This document shows, in pieces, positions 61,671 through 64,000 of a stretch of DNA of 64,000 bases. Position 1 is the stretch's first letter. Each line of letters opens with the position of its first letter. Location: contig NZ_CP023396.1 of NCBI RefSeq assembly GCF_008808095.1, forward strand, positions 3,117,501 through 3,181,500. The letters run 5' to 3'. The notes beneath the pieces are model-generated. The model worked only from the letters and a program-made list of their open reading frames with translations, was not told where the DNA came from and made no database searches. The position numbers were made by a program, and so were the translations under genes. Source of the stretch: Pseudoalteromonas ruthenica (GTDB lineage: Bacteria > Pseudomonadota > Gammaproteobacteria > Enterobacterales > Alteromonadaceae).

Positions 61671-62810
61671 ATGGCGGCACTGACGCATCGCTTCTTTACG
61701 TCGGTCACCGAGGTTGGACAACCCACTTGGCAACGGTTTTTCAGCGCTCACCCTTTTAGCCAATATTCGTTTATTTACGCCCTGGAGCAATCCGGGAGCG
61801 CCTGCGCACAATCCGGCTGGCAGCCCTACCATCTAGGTTTATACCGAGGTGAGCAGCTGGTCGCCCTATGTATAGGCTATATAAAGTCTCACTCTTATGG
61901 CGAGTATGTATTTGATTGGAGTATTGCCGAGGCCTATCAGCAATACGGCTTTGACTATTATCCTAAATGGCTTAGCGCCATCCCCTTTACGCCCATCACC
62001 GGCCCGCGTATCGCTTACCGTGATATTGACCCACAGCAAGCGGCTATCGCTCTCGCCAACGCCCTAGATCACGAAGCCGAGCAACAGCAATGGTCGGGAT
62101 GGCATATCAACTTTTACAATGACGACGTCAGCCAACACTTGGCACATCCCCCTTTACTAAAGCGTCAAACGGTACAGTTTCAGTGGCGCAATCATGGCTA
62201 TAACAACTTTGAGCACTTCTGTAGCGCACTGAAGTCTCGTAAGCGCAAGCAAGTGTTAAAAGAACGAGCACAGATTGCGGCGCAGCAGTTGCAGGTACAA
62301 GTGCATCAAGGCCGGGAAATTAGCCCCGAGTTAATGCATGCAATGATCCGCTTTTACCAGCAAACCTACCTCAAGCGCTCAGGCCACCTGGGCTATTTAA
62401 GCGCAAACTTTTTCACCCAGCTACTCACGCTGATGGCTGACCACTTGGTCATTATCAGCGCTTGGCACCAAGGTACCATTGTCGCCGCAAGCCTTTATCT
62501 GCGCGACCAGCAAACCTTGTACGGTCGATATTGGGGTTGCGATGAGCAATTCCAGCACTTGCACTTCGAACTATGCTATTACCAAGGTATTGAATTGTGT
62601 ATAAACGAGGGGCTAACAACCTTTAATAGCGGCGCTCAAGGGGAGCATAAAATCGCCCGTGGCTTTGCGCCGATTTTCACCCACTCCTGCCATCGCTTTT
62701 GTGACAGCCCATTCACTGCCGCATTAACGGACTTTGTGGCTCGCGAAAGTGCGCAGCTGGACTTGTATAGACAACAATGCTTAGCGCTTAGTCCGTTCAA
62801 AGTGCAGTAA
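61671..62810 (+). CDS. GNAT-fold/FemAB-like protein (PF04339 type)
   Basis: A 379-residue protein in two acetyltransferase-like halves. SFIYALEQSGSACAQSGWQPYHLGLY, GEYVFDWSIAEAYQQYGFDYYPKWL, and RKRKQVLKERAQ are typical of the family once described as peptidoglycan-biosynthesis/recognition (COG3146). Such proteins are thought to transfer amino-acyl or acyl groups; none is well defined. Its start lies one base after the stop of the hydrolase gene. The last 30 bases overlap the convergent methyltransferase gene. Confidence 0.8.
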   Translation: MAALTHRFFTSVTEVGQPTWQRFFSAHPFSQYSFIYALEQSGSACAQSGWQPYHLGLYRGEQLVALCIGYIKSHSYGEYVFDWSIAEAYQQYGFDYYPKWLSAIPFTPITGPRIAYRDIDPQQAAIALANALDHEAEQQQWSGWHINFYNDDVSQHLAHPPLLKRQTVQFQWRNHGYNNFEHFCSALKSRKRKQVLKERAQIAAQQLQVQVHQGREISPELMHAMIRFYQQTYLKRSGHLGYLSANFFTQLLTLMADHLVIISAWHQGTIVAASLYLRDQQTLYGRYWGCDEQFQHLHFELCYYQGIELCINEGLTTFNSGAQGEHKIARGFAPIFTHSCHRFCDSPFTAALTDFVARESAQLDLYRQQCLALSPFKVQ

Positions 62811-63383
62811 CTGATTATTCGCAGGCATCGCTACATCATCAATCAAGGTCAGTCCCGCTTGCTTGGCTAAGGCGACCAGCCATTGTTGCTCCCTAATACC
62901 ACTGCGTGGATCGCGTTGCTTGAGCATGGCATCAAACTGTGCATTGCTGGCACTGGTGAACTGACCCTGATACTTAAAAGGCCCGTAAATACATAACTGA
63001 CCATGCACTGGCAAATGCTCACTAACCCCTGCAAAGAACGCCTCAACCAGCGCTTCGCTGACAATATGGAGGGTATTGGCAGTGAACATACCATCTGGTT
63101 GCGATACCGGCCAAGGCTCGCCAATATCGAGAGACAATGGCGGTAACAGGGTGTCACACTGTGCCTCTTGCAGCCATAGCTCGATGCCATCATGGTTAGC
63201 CGGTAAATCGCTGGTTTGCCACAATAAATGCGGCAATCGAGGAGCGAAAAAAGCAGCGTGCTGACCGGTGCCCGAGCCAATCTCAAGCACCTGCTCAGTA
63301 TTTTTAAAAATACGCTGTAATTGCGCCAATATTGGCGCTTTATTGTTTTCACACGCCTGTGAAAAAGGTTTATTGATGCTCAT
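62781..63383 (-). CDS. DUF938 SAM-dependent methyltransferase-like protein
   Basis: A 200-residue class I methyltransferase fold. [18 protein letters not shown] at about 33-50 is the SAM-binding motif I, and [18 protein letters not shown] is the DUF938 signature. The substrate is unknown. The ATG overlaps the end of the ptrB gene by 14 bases; longer frames extend into ptrB and are not credible. It probably is cotranscribed from ptrB. Confidence 0.82.
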   Translation of the reverse strand: MSINKPFSQACENNKAPILAQLQRIFKNTEQVLEIGSGTGQHAAFFAPRLPHLLWQTSDLPANHDGIELWLQEAQCDTLLPPLSLDIGEPWPVSQPDGMFTANTLHIVSEALVEAFFAGVSEHLPVHGQLCIYGPFKYQGQFTSASNAQFDAMLKQRDPRSGIREQQWLVALAKQAGLTLIDDVAMPANNQLLHFERTKR

Positions 63384-64000
63384 CTTCAGCCAAAGTATGT
63401 AGGAAGAAGTTAAACTCAAGGGCTTTCTCTTGCAGGCTTTTGAATCGCCCAGAAGCCCCACCATGACCCGACTCCATGTCGGTTTTAAATAACAATAGAT
63501 GATTATCGGTTTTGTACTCGCGCATTTTCGCAACCCATTTCATCGGTTCCCAGTACTGCACTTGTGAGTCATGCAGCCCAGTGGTTACCAAAATATGGGG
63601 GTAATCTTGCGCCTTGATATTATCGTACGGAGAATAAGCCGCGATGGTTTGATAATCGCCCTCATCGTTGGGGTTACCCCATTCATCATACTCGTTGGTG
63701 GTCAGTGGAATGCTCTCATCCAGCATAGTGGTCAGCACATCAAGGAAGGGCACATGACAGCCAATCGCACGATATAAATGCGGAGCTTGGTTAATGACCG
63801 CCCCCATCAGTAGGCCACCGGCACTGCCGCCGCTGGCGAACACTTTATCCTCGGCACCATAACCCTTGGCAACCAGCGCCTCGGTAACATCAATAAAGTC
63901 ATTGAAGCTATTTTGCTTATGTTTGAGCTTGCCTGCTTCATACCATTGCCGGCCCAGCATCTCTGAGCCACGAATATGCGCAATAGCATAGACGAAGCCA
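63370..64000 (-). CDS. ptrB: oligopeptidase B, C-terminal part (5' end outside window)
   Basis: The last 210 residues of an S9A serine peptidase. The nucleophile motif [43 protein letters not shown] (catalytic Asp) and SGHGGASGR (catalytic His) are all conserved with E. coli PtrB, which cleaves after basic residues in short peptides. The propeller domain lies beyond the right edge. The enzyme is probably cytoplasmic or periplasmic; the signal region is not visible here. Confidence 0.93.
   Translation of the reverse strand, partial: GFVYAIAHIRGSEMLGRQWYEAGKLKHKQNSFNDFIDVTEALVAKGYGAEDKVFASGGSAGGLLMGAVINQAPHLYRAIGCHVPFLDVLTTMLDESIPLTTNEYDEWGNPNDEGDYQTIAAYSPYDNIKAQDYPHILVTTGLHDSQVQYWEPMKWVAKMREYKTDNHLLLFKTDMESGHGGASGRFKSLQEKALEFNFFLHTLAEDEHQ

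Overview
The window looks like chromosome of a marine Alteromonadales-type gammaproteobacterium (Pseudoalteromonas/Shewanella-like; genus not decided). The grounds are: close matches to E. coli-type ycaO, yqhD, folX, folM, yqaA and ptrB; two TonB receptors with PepSY membrane proteins; a secreted subtilase with a GlyGly-CTERM-like tail; and dense coding at roughly 50% GC by eye, except for an AT-rich polysaccharide cassette at 3.7-6.0 kb. No phage, insertion sequence, CRISPR array or plasmid gene is visible, and 'system' genes are ordinary families in sometimes unusual company.

Layout. 0-3.5 kb: a truncated MAPEG protein, a secreted lipase with a DUF4785-like partner, and a DMT transporter. 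3.7-6.0 kb: a glycosyltransferase, an NAD-dependent sugar epimerase/reductase and a small initiating sugar-phosphate transferase, like the end of an O-antigen cluster. 6.1-7.3 kb: two exported proteins of unknown function. 7.3-9.1 kb: a GNAT/nitrilase fusion translationally coupled to a guanidinium-type SMR exporter. 9.2-13 kb: LysR regulator, exported DJ-1/PfpI protein, YqhD aldehyde reductase and an SDR, a plausible carbonyl-detoxification group. 13-19.2 kb: a SNF2 helicase and a four-repeat fasciclin lipoprotein. 19.4-27.5 kb: an iron-uptake block, with a Fur-box-like site, two TonB-dependent receptors, two PepSY-TM proteins and two small membrane proteins (DUF3649- and DUF3325-like). 27.5-35.7 kb: SDR, SPFH protein, metallo-beta-lactamase-fold protein, diguanylate cyclase, penicillin-acylase-type enzyme and YcaO.

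35.8-45.1 kb: a large CHASE/PAS/GAF hybrid histidine kinase, NAD synthetase, the folM-folE-folX pterin operon, three membrane proteins and a cytochrome c'. 45.2-50.5 kb: subtilase, cytochrome b561-type protein and AzlC/AzlD amino-acid exporter. 50.5-55.2 kb: a small charged protein, a YggN-like protein, a MocR regulator divergent from a DMT exporter with a direct-repeat operator candidate between them, and a lipid kinase. 55.4-56.7 kb: a 46-codon gene, two serine tRNAs, and then an array of decaying tRNA-3'-end/terminator/repeat modules. 56.7-60.3 kb: a flavin reductase-like protein and an apparent tryptophan-to-anthranilate operon (PrnB/IDO-like dioxygenase plus kynureninase-like enzyme) divergent from an Lrp/AsnC regulator. 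60.3-64 kb: a secreted hydrolase, a GNAT/FemAB-like protein, a DUF938 methyltransferase and the 3' end of oligopeptidase B.

The items most worth a second look are the tRNA-linked repeat array, the two-gene tryptophan operon that lacks a formamidase, the MocR operator, the nitrilase-guanidinium exporter pair, and the isolated O-antigen-initiation cassette.
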